DNA from: Candidatus Aminicenantota bacterium
GTDB taxonomy: Bacteria; Acidobacteriota; Aminicenantia; Aminicenantales; Aminicenantaceae
Direction: 5' to 3'
Length of the DNA stretch: 64,000 nt
Assembly: GCA_020348385.1 (NCBI GenBank)
Contig: CP070750.1
Span: 185,712-249,711, forward strand
This document shows positions 35,634-44,292 of the stretch, piece after piece. The translations under genes and the position numbers were made by a program. Within the stretch, counting starts at the first letter, position 1. Every line of letters begins with the position of its first letter. Under the pieces are notes generated by a model. That model was not told the origin of the DNA. It saw nothing but the letters and a program-made list of their open reading frames with translations, and did no database searches.

Positions 35634-37793
35634 CTACTTTCGCCATGTGTATTTGGCGACACTGCCTCCGAGATGTTCGATGGAATCCACGAGTAACTGG
35701 GCAACATAGCGGGAATTGTGGATGTATCCGTGGGGATCTTTTTTGCTGACCTGATAGTTGTAGGCAGCTTTGAGTAATCGAGCATGCATGAAATTGTACT
35801 TGTTCGGGTAAATGTTCTCTAGAAAGTCGATAGCTCCGTTTCCGTTTGTATCATGGAAGAAATAAGGATAGGAGTGAGAGTCGTAAATGATCGGCATTCC
35901 TCTATCAGCCGCGAATTTCTGAATTTCGGCATACAGGGCTTCTTCCAATCCCTTTATCTCATATTTGAGGGCTTCTTTTTCATCCCCGTCTCCGTCATAA
36001 TCCGGGGTCGTTGCCGGCCGGATTCCGCTGAATTTGAACTTGGCCGGATCTGATCCTGGATTCGGCTGGGAGACGTCCTGTCCATGACAGTACACGCAGT
36101 CTTCTTGATTCGGTTTGTACACATTATGTGTTTTACCTGTCACATCATAGGGTTTGTGAGGGCTGCTGGTTCCCATGTGACATTCCACGCAGGTGTCGAA
36201 CAAACCCATGTGATTTGGGAACATTTTTTGTCCAGCATAGGTTTTCCCTTGAAACTGGAATCCCCCTCGCACTTCACTGCCGTAAAAAACAGCTGCTGTC
36301 GGGTAATAGTGGACGTTGATGAATCCCCAAGGTGGGGGTGAAGCATTGATATCCTCAAGAACTGAATCCATGGACTCTCTTCCCTGGTGACAGTTCATAC
36401 AGAGATTGCTGCTGTCGCCGAGATCCTTGACCACCCCAGAAGGAAATGTAACGGTTGGTGAATTGCGAAGGGAGGGTGGAGAGGTGTGGCAAGTGGTGCA
36501 GAGCATGCCATTGGCTGCTTCGGTATCCACATTTTCTCCGTTTTCCAAGTAATAGGCCAATCCATCAGCGCTGTGGCATCTGGCGCAGCGGCCAGGAACT
36601 ATATATTCGTCTTCGTCCCAATGTCTCCAAGCCTCTGCCGAACCATCGAAGTGCCCCTCATCGCCCCGGTGTGATCCTGTCATGTCGACAGGGACGAGTA
36701 ATTTGGAATTCAGGTCCATGATGGAATCATACAAGAGCTCGATAATGTATTTTCCTCCATGGGCGAAGGAATTGGGGTCTTTTTTGGAAACCTGGTAATT
36801 GTAGGCCGCTCTAAGTAATCTGGGTGTGAAGGATCTGTATTGATTTCCGTAGTTCGCCTCATCGGTGTCTGGAGCGCCGTTTCCATTCAAGTCATTGAAG
36901 AAGTAGGGATAGGTATGCGAGTCATACACGATGGGCATCAGGGCTGTATTTCTTGCATACCGCTGGATGGCTGAGTACAGTTTGGCTTCCAAATCTTTGA
37001 TTTCATAGTAGATGCCTTCTTCCATATCACCGTCCCCATCATAATCCGTAAAAGATCCGTAATAGCGAATGTTTTTGGGATCGGTGATGCCGGTATGGCA
37101 TGTGTTGCATCTGAAGAGATCGACCTGTAGCGAATGGGGATTGTGGCAGGTTATACAGGCGTTGTAGCCAGTCACATGGGCGAATCGAGCATCGTATTTC
37201 ATATCATCGTACTCATATCCGCCCTTGATAACCGTACCCAACTGGTTGGCTGCGGCAACATAATAATGGATGTTGATGAATCCCAGATCTGCGGTGACGG
37301 TATCGTCATCCACGTCGGCTTCCTCGATAGCCTCATCAACATCTTTTTTGGATTCTCTCCCTTGGTGGCACTCCATGCACAGGGCTTCGGGTCCCAATTC
37401 TTCGACCGTCACACCCGAAGGAAAGGTCACATCTGTGTGGTTGTGTACGATCCCAAGTTCGGAGTTTGTGTGGCAAGCATCACAGTTGATGTTGTTCTCG
37501 ATGCCAGGTCCTGCAGGCACGGCAGTACTTACACTCCCCGTAGTGATGAACTCATTGTATCCTTGCGTGCTGTGACATTTGGCACATCTTGTCGAGATCT
37601 CGCCGTCCTCATCCCAGTGCACAAACGCCTCGTCTTCTGAATGTGAATGGGCTGAGGTCTCCCACAGCTTTTCCGCATGAGATGCTTTGGATTGGAGCGA
37701 GACTTCTTGGCCGGCAAATTGGGAACTGGCCGCGAAGAAAACGCCCACCCCCATGACTAATAGAATCGCAATTATCTGTGGTTTTTTTATCAT
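35634..37793 (-). CDS. Secreted decahaem cytochrome c with internal duplication
   Basis: 719 residues with a Sec signal (IIAILLVMGVGVFFAASSQ) and no lipobox. Ten CXXCH motifs fall in two homologous halves of five (CAKCH, CDACH, CMECH, CITCH, CNTCH, then CARCH, CTTCH, CMNCH, CVECH, CVYCH). Each half ends with the same haem-free block: D.DGDGD, YEIK.LE..LY..IQ, P.VYDSH.YPYFF, NGNGA.D, LL.AAYNYQVSKKDP. The acidic DxDGDGD and DxNGNGA loops look like EF-hand-type calcium sites. It is encoded directly after the porin, the place of the outer-surface cytochrome (MtrC/OmcB position) in porin-cytochrome clusters. GGGAGG before ATG 37793 selects that start. Confidence 0.87.
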   Translation of the reverse strand: MIKKPQIIAILLVMGVGVFFAASSQFAGQEVSLQSKASHAEKLWETSAHSHSEDEAFVHWDEDGEISTRCAKCHSTQGYNEFITTGSVSTAVPAGPGIENNINCDACHTNSELGIVHNHTDVTFPSGVTVEELGPEALCMECHQGRESKKDVDEAIEEADVDDDTVTADLGFINIHYYVAAANQLGTVIKGGYEYDDMKYDARFAHVTGYNACITCHNPHSLQVDLFRCNTCHTGITDPKNIRYYGSFTDYDGDGDMEEGIYYEIKDLEAKLYSAIQRYARNTALMPIVYDSHTYPYFFNDLNGNGAPDTDEANYGNQYRSFTPRLLRAAYNYQVSKKDPNSFAHGGKYIIELLYDSIMDLNSKLLVPVDMTGSHRGDEGHFDGSAEAWRHWDEDEYIVPGRCARCHSADGLAYYLENGENVDTEAANGMLCTTCHTSPPSLRNSPTVTFPSGVVKDLGDSSNLCMNCHQGRESMDSVLEDINASPPPWGFINVHYYPTAAVFYGSEVRGGFQFQGKTYAGQKMFPNHMGLFDTCVECHMGTSSPHKPYDVTGKTHNVYKPNQEDCVYCHGQDVSQPNPGSDPAKFKFSGIRPATTPDYDGDGDEKEALKYEIKGLEEALYAEIQKFAADRGMPIIYDSHSYPYFFHDTNGNGAIDFLENIYPNKYNFMHARLLKAAYNYQVSKKDPHGYIHNSRYVAQLLVDSIEHLGGSVAKYTWRK

Positions 37794-37807
37794 TCTTGTT
37801 CCTCCCA

Positions 37808-39667
37808 TTATTTCCACCGATAGCCAAAGGATATTTCCAATATATTCGCACTGTAATCGTTGAATCCGGACATTTTCTCTTTGAAATCTACGTAGCGGTA
37901 TCCGATTTGGCTTACGAGTCCGTTGTTGAATGTATATTCCACATAGGCTTTGAGCGTGAACCGGTCAATCTCCCAGAAACCTCTGTTCCAGTAGACGTTG
38001 GTATATCCACCCAAGGCCCAATTGTCGGCCAAGTCAGCTGAGAGTGATGCATCGAAAAGATTGGATTTTCCCTCATAAAGGATATCCCAGGGAAAGCTTC
38101 CTGGCCCTGTCCAAGTTGGCGGATAAGCGATTGTCCGACTGCCTTCGTGTTTGACGTCTATCAGGGCATAACCTCCAGATACGTGGATTTTTTCACCGTT
38201 ATATCCGATCCGCAGGTTCAACTGATTTTTGGTGGAATCCCACCGATCGTCATAGACTTCACTTTTGGCTTTATTCCAGAGATAGGAACCGGAGAAATGG
38301 AAATCATCGATATTCGCTTTGGCTGTGAATCGGAATCTGTGGAAACTTGTAGGAGATATCAGTGTGAATGGATCATTATAATCTCCGAACTGGTAATCAG
38401 CCGTAAACTTAAAGGCCCGGATATCCCATTTGATATTTCCGTACAGCCCGTTTCTTGTGGTTTTTTCTTCAAAGGCTACGGTTTCGATTCCCTCCAGGTC
38501 CCTTATCTCGTATCTGTAACCCGCAGTCAGAACCATCCGAGGAGTGAATTGGTATTGCAGGCCACCCTCGGCAGCCTTGTTGGAGTATTTCATCCTGGCA
38601 TCTTCTTTTTCTCCATCGACGGTGAGGTACCCTTCTTGGTCAAAATCGTTGAATCGGAATGCTGCCACCACGGCAAGCCTATCGAACATGAGGTAGGTGA
38701 CATCGAAATCGAACAAATTGATATTGCGATCGAATTTTCCGTTTCCGCTATGGCTGTAGTCGAAAAATTTCCCGAGGTAATTGATGCCATCTGCTTCTTC
38801 CGTGTATGTCAGATCCATGTCTTGATTGCTGATCTGGGCAAACGCAGTGATGAATAACCTATCGAAGGCACTCCCTGTGGCTTTGAACGTATGGGTGTAT
38901 GTTTTGAGATCGTAAGGCTGATCCAAGTTGAAAAAGTTCAATTCTGAAGGATAGCGGGCGCCCTCTCCTCCATCGGTTGCGCCGGGAAGGAATAGGCTGT
39001 TGGTGTTCTCATAATCCATCACCCTTTCCTCGAAAACGAACGTGAAGTTCTTCAGGTGAAAATCCACTCCGATAGCGAATTGTTTGTAATTTTCTTCGAT
39101 GGGCTTGTCGAATTCGAACTCTATCCTGTTGATGTCCAGAGTCAATGTGCTGTCGCCTTTTTTGCTGTACTTGTCGAAGTTCAGATAAACATCGACATAC
39201 TTATGCAACCAGATTTTGGCGAACATGCTGTCCATGGTTCTATCGAAATTGAACGTAAAGGGATTGTATAGGTGTCCGCCATCGATTTCATGCTGGTCAG
39301 CATAGTAGTAATTGGATTTTCTTCGATCGTATTGGAATTTGTATTTTCCAGTTTTCTGGATGGCCAGTCGAAAGGTCTCATAGGGGTCGCCACCCAAGTT
39401 GTACATGTTGAGATCGATTCGATCGAACAGGTTCTTGAAAGTTTCATTGGGAATGATCTGCAGATTGAAGTTGAATAGTCTCAATCCATCATCCAAGTTG
39501 ATGTCTTGTTTGTATCTTTCGACTGTCCCGTTCGTGTCGACAAATCTGTATCCGAACAAGAACTTCCCGTAAAGATTTCTCGATTGCTCTTGGGCCTGAA
39601 GGGAAAGTGCGGCAGAAAATACCAATACCGTCAGTATCAAGGCTAAAAATATTTTTTTATTTCTCAT
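37808..39667 (-). CDS. Outer-membrane beta-barrel porin of an electron conduit (MtrB/OmbB-like)
   Basis: 619 residues with a signal peptide (IFLALILTVLVFSAALSLQAQ) and a body made of alternating polar/hydrophobic strands rich in Tyr, Phe and charged residues, ending FGYRWK. I see no CXXCH. It looks like an MtrB/PioB- or OmbB-type porin, which sheathes a decahaem cytochrome across the outer membrane. The N-terminal CxxC of Shewanella MtrB is absent. The neighbours support this strongly: an MtrA-like decahaem 10 bases upstream and a secreted decahaem 14 bases downstream on the same transcript. AGGAGGG precedes the ATG. Confidence 0.85.
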   Translation of the reverse strand: MRNKKIFLALILTVLVFSAALSLQAQEQSRNLYGKFLFGYRFVDTNGTVERYKQDINLDDGLRLFNFNLQIIPNETFKNLFDRIDLNMYNLGGDPYETFRLAIQKTGKYKFQYDRRKSNYYYADQHEIDGGHLYNPFTFNFDRTMDSMFAKIWLHKYVDVYLNFDKYSKKGDSTLTLDINRIEFEFDKPIEENYKQFAIGVDFHLKNFTFVFEERVMDYENTNSLFLPGATDGGEGARYPSELNFFNLDQPYDLKTYTHTFKATGSAFDRLFITAFAQISNQDMDLTYTEEADGINYLGKFFDYSHSGNGKFDRNINLFDFDVTYLMFDRLAVVAAFRFNDFDQEGYLTVDGEKEDARMKYSNKAAEGGLQYQFTPRMVLTAGYRYEIRDLEGIETVAFEEKTTRNGLYGNIKWDIRAFKFTADYQFGDYNDPFTLISPTSFHRFRFTAKANIDDFHFSGSYLWNKAKSEVYDDRWDSTKNQLNLRIGYNGEKIHVSGGYALIDVKHEGSRTIAYPPTWTGPGSFPWDILYEGKSNLFDASLSADLADNWALGGYTNVYWNRGFWEIDRFTLKAYVEYTFNNGLVSQIGYRYVDFKEKMSGFNDYSANILEISFGYRWK

Positions 39668-39677
39668 GTTTTCCCTC

Positions 39678-40559
39678 CTATTTCAGAAAAATCTTGCTCA
39701 GGTTGGAGCCATGAACGGTAGCATGACAAACTGTGCAGTTGGTGGAGTATGAATCGAAACGGGCGTGGAAGGATGGGGCCATTACATGGCAACTGAAACA
39801 AAGGTCAGAAACGCTCTGGTGAGTAAGCATATGCTTGTTGGGTGATCCATGAACCTCATGACATGCCCTGCAACCCTCGATCCTTGAAGCTTCATGTTCG
39901 TATAAAAAGGGACCGCCTTTGTCCGTGTGACATTTGAAACAGGCTTCATGTTTGAATCCTCCTAGGCGTTCTCCGGTTGACGGTGCGTGTTGATCGTGAC
40001 AGATCGTGCATTCCATGATTCCTTCTTGGAGACGATGTCTCTCGTTCAGTTGAAACTGCGCAACGACATCTTCATGGCACGAAACACAGACTTTGGACGG
40101 GCGCTTCCTTCCGGGGATTGCTGACATCAAATCGGTGTGGCAGTTTGTGCAGTCCATTGCGGCTTTTCCATGGGAGCTTGCGAAAAAGCGGGCACGAGTT
40201 CCACTGTGACAGTTTAAGCATTTCGTCGTCTTTGCCTGAACGTCATCTGTCTTTTTGAATGCAAAAATAGTACCAGCTCCGCCGCCTTCATCCAGATGTT
40301 TTGCGGGATCTCCGTGACAATTTGCACAGAGGATTTCGACGTTTTGAGCTGTTTCGGCCCATTTTTCAGCTTGGATTTCGCCATGACGCACAAGTTTGAA
40401 ATCAGCACAGACATCATCGTGACATTCAGCACATACTCCATAACTCTCTTGAGTCGATAGAGGAGCGCCGTATAGGCAACTCATGCTGATAACGACCGCG
40501 CCGATAAATCCTAACAAAATCACGAGGGGTAATTTCATCTTTTTGGCTGTCGTCTTCAT
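39678..40559 (-). CDS. Periplasmic decahaem cytochrome c (MtrA/DmsE/OmaB-like)
   Basis: 293 residues with an N-terminal export signal (LPLVILLGFIGAVVISMSCL) and ten CXXCH motifs (CAECH, CANCH, CLNCH, CTNCH, CVSCH, CTICH, CFKCH, CRACH, CFSCH, CTVCH), the length and haem number of the MtrA/DmsE decahaem family. It repeats the C.NCH....FFASSHGKA and H.RL.EG.M.CT.CH.QHAPS patterns of that family. It should insert into the porin encoded next to it, forming a trans-outer-membrane wire from the periplasm to the surface cytochrome. AAGGAGG lies before the ATG. Confidence 0.9.
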   Translation of the reverse strand: MKTTAKKMKLPLVILLGFIGAVVISMSCLYGAPLSTQESYGVCAECHDDVCADFKLVRHGEIQAEKWAETAQNVEILCANCHGDPAKHLDEGGGAGTIFAFKKTDDVQAKTTKCLNCHSGTRARFFASSHGKAAMDCTNCHTDLMSAIPGRKRPSKVCVSCHEDVVAQFQLNERHRLQEGIMECTICHDQHAPSTGERLGGFKHEACFKCHTDKGGPFLYEHEASRIEGCRACHEVHGSPNKHMLTHQSVSDLCFSCHVMAPSFHARFDSYSTNCTVCHATVHGSNLSKIFLK

Positions 40560-40646
40560 CTAGTTGGCCTCCTTGTTAATTTTTTTGTATTTTTTCAAGA
40601 ATCCCTTCCAAAGCTTGTTATCTTTTCCCGATTCGATCATTTAGCT

Positions 40647-41069
40647 TCACTTGTCCGAAATGGGGGCCTGATCTAAGGCCTCCTTAGCGATAGATAACAA
40701 TTGGTCCGATTTGAAAGGTTTTTCTATTATGGCAAACACCTGTAAATCGCCAAATTCCGGCTGCATTGTTTGTTTCGGATGTGCCGATAGAATGATGGTC
40801 TTCACTTCAGGCCGGAATTCTTTTATTTTTTTCAGCATTTCGATTCCATTCTCATCTTGAATTTCTAAATCTGCGATGATGAGATGGTAAGGAATGTCTC
40901 TCGTAAGTTTGATGGCTTCTCCGGCCGTATCAGTCGTGTCGACATCGTAACCTTCCTGAGTCAGGATTTCCTTCAAAGACCACCGGATAAGCTTTTCATC
41001 ATCGATCACCAGAATTTTTGGTGCCGTATGTCCTGGATTCCTTTTATTATTATTGTGTAGTTTAGCCAT
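40647..41069 (-). CDS. Receiver-domain protein behind a sigma-54 promoter
   Basis: 140 residues, a CheY-like receiver only: acidic pair VIDDEK, phosphoacceptor Asp67 (LIIADLE), switch Ser in IILSAHP and Lys in IIEKPF. The segment DEKLIRWSL is shared with the NtrC-type regulator encoded next to it, suggesting common origin. It is the first gene after a consensus sigma-54 promoter and stands 87 bases before the MtrA-like gene on the same strand, so it may be co-transcribed with the conduit and feed back on the kinase. No good ribosome binding site is seen; the predicted leader is only about 19 bases. Confidence 0.87.
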   Translation of the reverse strand: MAKLHNNNKRNPGHTAPKILVIDDEKLIRWSLKEILTQEGYDVDTTDTAGEAIKLTRDIPYHLIIADLEIQDENGIEMLKKIKEFRPEVKTIILSAHPKQTMQPEFGDLQVFAIIEKPFKSDQLLSIAKEALDQAPISDK

Positions 41070-41072
41070 TTG

Positions 41073-41092
41073 ATAGAATTGATATATTCTAT
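41073..41092. promoter_or_regulatory. Palindrome at the sigma-54 transcription start
   Basis: ATAGAAT (41073-41079), 6-base spacer, ATTCTAT (41086-41092), spanning the transcription start predicted from the sigma-54 promoter and ending three bases before the receiver start codon. It could be an operator or a small 5' hairpin. Confidence 0.4.
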
Positions 41093-41098
41093 GTATTT

Positions 41099-41114
41099 AG
41101 CAAGTTCTGTGCCA
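41099..41114 (-). promoter_or_regulatory. Consensus sigma-54 (-24/-12) promoter
   Basis: On the minus strand 41114-41099 reads TGGCACAGAACTTGCT, a full match to TGGCAC-N5-TTGC(A/T). The start site is predicted near 41088, 19 bases before the receiver gene at 40647-41069. An NtrC-type activator is encoded directly upstream. Confidence 0.85.
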
Positions 41115-41207
41115 TATTGTACTGTTTCCCCAAATTTTCTCTTTGTTGTTGAAATTAAAGGAGTTATAAAATCAGGTTTTCATATAATATCCTTCTCCCA
41201 TCCATCG

Positions 41208-41227
41208 TTTGGGTCATTTGGCCCAAA
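41208..41227. promoter_or_regulatory. Candidate upstream activating site for the sigma-54 promoter
   Basis: TTTGGG (41208-41213) and CCCAAA (41222-41227) form an inverted repeat about 95 bases upstream of the -24 element, a usual distance for an enhancer bound by an NtrC-family activator. Confidence 0.4.
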
Positions 41228-41309
41228 AAGCGGGGCATATCACCCAATTTCTCTGCCGCGGAACAAACAAATTTGATTCAATGTTGAGCGATGGGAGTTG
41301 ACTAGTGCT

Positions 41310-42701
41310 TCAAAGAGAGTGACTCAGTTCTTTTGAATTCAGCCCGTATTTTTTTATCTTATATCTCAAAGTGTCTCGGGTGATTTTTAAAAGCTTTGCG
41401 GCTTGAGATTGGTTGCCGTTTGCTTTTTTCAAGGCCTCTTTCAGAAGTTCCTTTTCCATCTCTTCAAGTGAAAGGCCGCTCGTCGCGAATTTACCGGGGG
41501 GGTTATGGCTGGATTCCATCGGACTTTTACCAAGTGGGATGGGGAGGTTCTTGGTCGTGATCAGGGATTCCTCTTCGAAGATCATGGCTCTTTCCACGGC
41601 GTTTTTTAGCTCCCGCACATTTCCTGGCCAGCCATATTCCATGAAAAGTTTTTCCACATCCGGAGCTAAGCCAGTGATATCCTTCCTGAATTTGGAATTG
41701 TAATGAGAGATGAATTGCTGAGCAAGAGGAATGATATCACTTTTTCTTTCTCTGAGAGGAGGGATAAAAACAGGACAGACGTTCAATCTGTAATAGAGAT
41801 CTTTTCTAAAGTTACCTTCCTCACAGGCTATCTCGAGATCTTGGTTCGTCGCTGCGATAACTCTGATATCGACCTCGATGTCTTTTAAGCCTCCAACCCG
41901 CTTAAAGGTCTGTGTTTCGAGGAAACGCAAAAGTTTTGCCTGCAGATGAAGGTTTAGTGTGCTGATCTCATCCAAAAACAATGTGCCGGCTTCTGCCAAC
42001 TCTACCAGGCCTTTTTTTCTCTGCTTGGCGTCGGTAAAGGCACCTTTTTCGTAACCGAACAACTCACTTTCGAGCAAATTTTCGGGAATGGCTGAGCAGT
42101 TTATGGCCAGGTATGCTGATTGGTCGCGGCGGCTCAAATAGTGTATGGTTTGGGCAAGCAGGTCTTTTCCTGTGCCGCTTTCTCCTTGCAATAAAATGAT
42201 CGAAGCTTCGCTTTCAGCAATCTTTCTAACCATCTCGAATACCTGCTTCATGGTTTTGGACTGGGCGACAAACTGAGATGGATCGAACTGTTTTTTCTCT
42301 CTCTCTCGATAATAAGCGACCTCTTTTTTTAAAGATGCTGTTTCCAAAGCATTTTTAATGGTATTTTTAAGTTTGCTGTCGTCTATCGGCTTTGTAATAA
42401 AGTCATAAGCACCTCTACGCATTGCGATTACTGCATCATCGATGACTCCATATGCTGTCATCATGATCACAGGAACTTCTGGGTTTTTGTTCTTGAGTTC
42501 TTGCAGTAAATCCGTCCCCTTCTTGTCGGGTAGTTTGACATCGAGCATGACCAAATCAGGAGCTTCTTCCTCGGCTTTAAAAAGGGCTGTTTCCCCGTTT
42601 TCTGCTTCTGCCACGTCGAAATTCCATTCCTGAATTTTTTGACTAAGACTCCAGCGGAGCAGTTTTTCATCATCCACAATCAAAACTTTTCTTTTTCTCA
42701 T
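41310..42701 (-). CDS. Sigma-54-dependent response regulator (NtrC family)
   Basis: 463 residues. Receiver domain (Asp54 in LVMLDVKLP), AAA+ domain with Walker A GESGTGKD (173-180), the sigma-54 contact loop as GAFTDA (220-225, a variant of GAFTGA), Walker B LFLDEIS (241-247) and an arginine-finger region, then a Fis-type helix-turn-helix (NGNQSQAAKLLKITRDTLRYKIK). It is encoded 11 bases after the CXXCH-bearing kinase, its likely partner. The consensus sigma-54 promoter at 41099-41114 is the obvious target, linking the pair to the receiver gene and the conduit genes; the pilin promoter at 53.3 kb is a second candidate. Confidence 0.94.
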   Translation of the reverse strand: MRKRKVLIVDDEKLLRWSLSQKIQEWNFDVAEAENGETALFKAEEEAPDLVMLDVKLPDKKGTDLLQELKNKNPEVPVIMMTAYGVIDDAVIAMRRGAYDFITKPIDDSKLKNTIKNALETASLKKEVAYYREREKKQFDPSQFVAQSKTMKQVFEMVRKIAESEASIILLQGESGTGKDLLAQTIHYLSRRDQSAYLAINCSAIPENLLESELFGYEKGAFTDAKQRKKGLVELAEAGTLFLDEISTLNLHLQAKLLRFLETQTFKRVGGLKDIEVDIRVIAATNQDLEIACEEGNFRKDLYYRLNVCPVFIPPLRERKSDIIPLAQQFISHYNSKFRKDITGLAPDVEKLFMEYGWPGNVRELKNAVERAMIFEEESLITTKNLPIPLGKSPMESSHNPPGKFATSGLSLEEMEKELLKEALKKANGNQSQAAKLLKITRDTLRYKIKKYGLNSKELSHSL

Positions 42702-42712
42702 GATGGATTCCC

Positions 42713-44191
42713 TTATCCCAGAACAGGAAGGAGGATAGTAAAAGTCGTTCCTTCATTCTCGACGCTTGTGACGTCAATCGAGCCGTTGTGGGCGTCTATT
42801 ATCTTTTTGCAAATCGAAAGGCCGAGGCCTGTCCCCATTTTTTTTGTCGTAAAAAAAGGATGGAACACCTGCGAAAGATGTTCCCTTTTTATCCCTTTCC
42901 CGTTATCCGATAATATTATTTCCAATTCGTTTTTATTTTTTTCCTTAAGTTCGATGGCAATTTTCCCTTCTCTCTCGATGGAGGCAATAGAGTTCAAGAT
43001 CAAATTCAGCAGAACCTCTTGGATCTTGTTACAGTCAATATGAGTAAGCCTTTCTCTTTCAAGCGAACGAAAATGAAAATGGATGTCCTTGCTGTTGATG
43101 TGAGGTTTTGCCAATTTTATAGCGTCTTGTATGCATTCATTGGGATCAACTTGGCCAATTTTCATGTCTTTTGGTTTGGCATAAATCAGCAAGTCCTGGA
43201 TGACTTGATTGATTCTTTCTATCTGAATCAGCATTTCTGTAAATATTTCTTTTTTTGGATCCGATTCATCCGTTCTTTGATTGAAGATTTCCAATGCTCC
43301 CTTCATTCCGGCTATGGGATTTTTGATTTCGTGAGCCAACCCTGCAGCCAATTCTCCGATGGAGGCTAGATGGCCCGCTTTGACCATCTGTTCATTGTAA
43401 AGTTCTTCGACTTTATGATTGGCTTCTTTCAGCTTCCCTATCATTTCATCAAAATTTTTTGTCAAGCTGCCTATCTCGTCGGATTTATAGGAAGATAATT
43501 CTAGGTTGAGATCTCCTTCTTGGGCTTTTTTCATCTTATCTTTCAGTTTGGAAATGGGACGATTGATCAATCTTTCGAAAAGTCGGATGATGATAAAAGC
43601 TAGCGTTCCCATGGCAACGAGGCTGATGATAATGGCCTGGGTTTGGCTGTTTCTAAGAAGAATGGCAGCCGGAGCGTAATCGATGCTGACCTCTAAAATA
43701 CCAGTTTGCTTAAGGCTTGAATCATGGCATCCAAAACACTCCTTTTTGTTTTGGATAGAACGAAATTCCTGTATCCTGGATGGTTTCTTGACAAAATAGG
43801 TGCCAAACGGATTCTGGCTTGAGAGGAATGAATTCAAATTATCCAGGGTGCTGGGGTTTACAGAGTTGCCGTGTTCTTCTTCTGAAGAAGAACGTAAAAT
43901 CTTCCCCTGGGCATCAAGGATTCGTATCTTTGTGATATCATTAGTGGAAGCCAGCTCGGTTAATGAAGATTGATGTTCGACCATATTTTCGTCTTTCATG
44001 GAATAAAAAAGACTGCTCTCGATTATTGCGCTCAAAAGTTCCGCTTTTTGCCGGCTCATGGTTTGAATCACATTTTTCTGTGCATTCAAATACAAGAAAG
44101 CCACAATAATGGCTGTTATACCTCCGATTACGGCCACATGGAGGATTATTTTGTTTATTAATTTCCAATCCCTTGGATGTCGATTAATCAT
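42713..44191 (-). CDS. Membrane sensor histidine kinase with a periplasmic CXXCH motif
   Basis: 492 residues. Membrane segments at about 15-36 and 183-205 enclose a periplasmic sensor domain with one CFGCH motif (152-156), followed by HAMP, an intact HisKA box with His287 (AAGLAHEIKNP) and HATPase (LLNLILNSIASI, DNGKGI, GTGLGLSICKKI). The CXXCH placed just before the second membrane helix (HDSSLKQTGILEVSIDY) is like that of the kinase at 6843, and suggests a haem-based or metal-based redox sensor. It pairs with the NtrC-type regulator directly downstream and would sense the state of the electron-transfer chain. Confidence 0.92.
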   Translation of the reverse strand: MINRHPRDWKLINKIILHVAVIGGITAIIVAFLYLNAQKNVIQTMSRQKAELLSAIIESSLFYSMKDENMVEHQSSLTELASTNDITKIRILDAQGKILRSSSEEEHGNSVNPSTLDNLNSFLSSQNPFGTYFVKKPSRIQEFRSIQNKKECFGCHDSSLKQTGILEVSIDYAPAAILLRNSQTQAIIISLVAMGTLAFIIIRLFERLINRPISKLKDKMKKAQEGDLNLELSSYKSDEIGSLTKNFDEMIGKLKEANHKVEELYNEQMVKAGHLASIGELAAGLAHEIKNPIAGMKGALEIFNQRTDESDPKKEIFTEMLIQIERINQVIQDLLIYAKPKDMKIGQVDPNECIQDAIKLAKPHINSKDIHFHFRSLERERLTHIDCNKIQEVLLNLILNSIASIEREGKIAIELKEKNKNELEIILSDNGKGIKREHLSQVFHPFFTTKKMGTGLGLSICKKIIDAHNGSIDVTSVENEGTTFTILLPVLG

Positions 44192-44224
44192 ACTAAACCT
44201 ATATAATCCAACTATTCAATAGAC

Positions 44225-44253
44225 ATTATAAGGTAATAATCCTCAGCTGACAA
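44225..44253 (-). promoter_or_regulatory. Sigma-70-type promoter for the kinase-regulator pair
   Basis: Minus-strand TTGTCA (44253-44248), 17-base spacer, TATAAT (44230-44225), about 34 bases before the kinase start at 44191. Confidence 0.65.
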
Positions 44254-44292
44254 TCAATAAATGCGGATTTTATCGTATAAGATTGGTTATTT

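Noticed and set aside
37134..37640. 168-codon plus-strand frame
   Set aside because: Antisense to the decahaem gene, whose CXXCH motifs prove the other strand.
35634..37793. Lipoprotein anchor on the secreted decahaem
   Set aside because: The signal region has no cysteine at a lipobox position, so it is probably secreted or held by protein contacts.
38147..38857. 236-codon plus-strand frame
   Set aside because: Antisense to the porin gene, no ribosome binding site, and no recognisable domain; the minus-strand frame has a signal peptide and barrel pattern.
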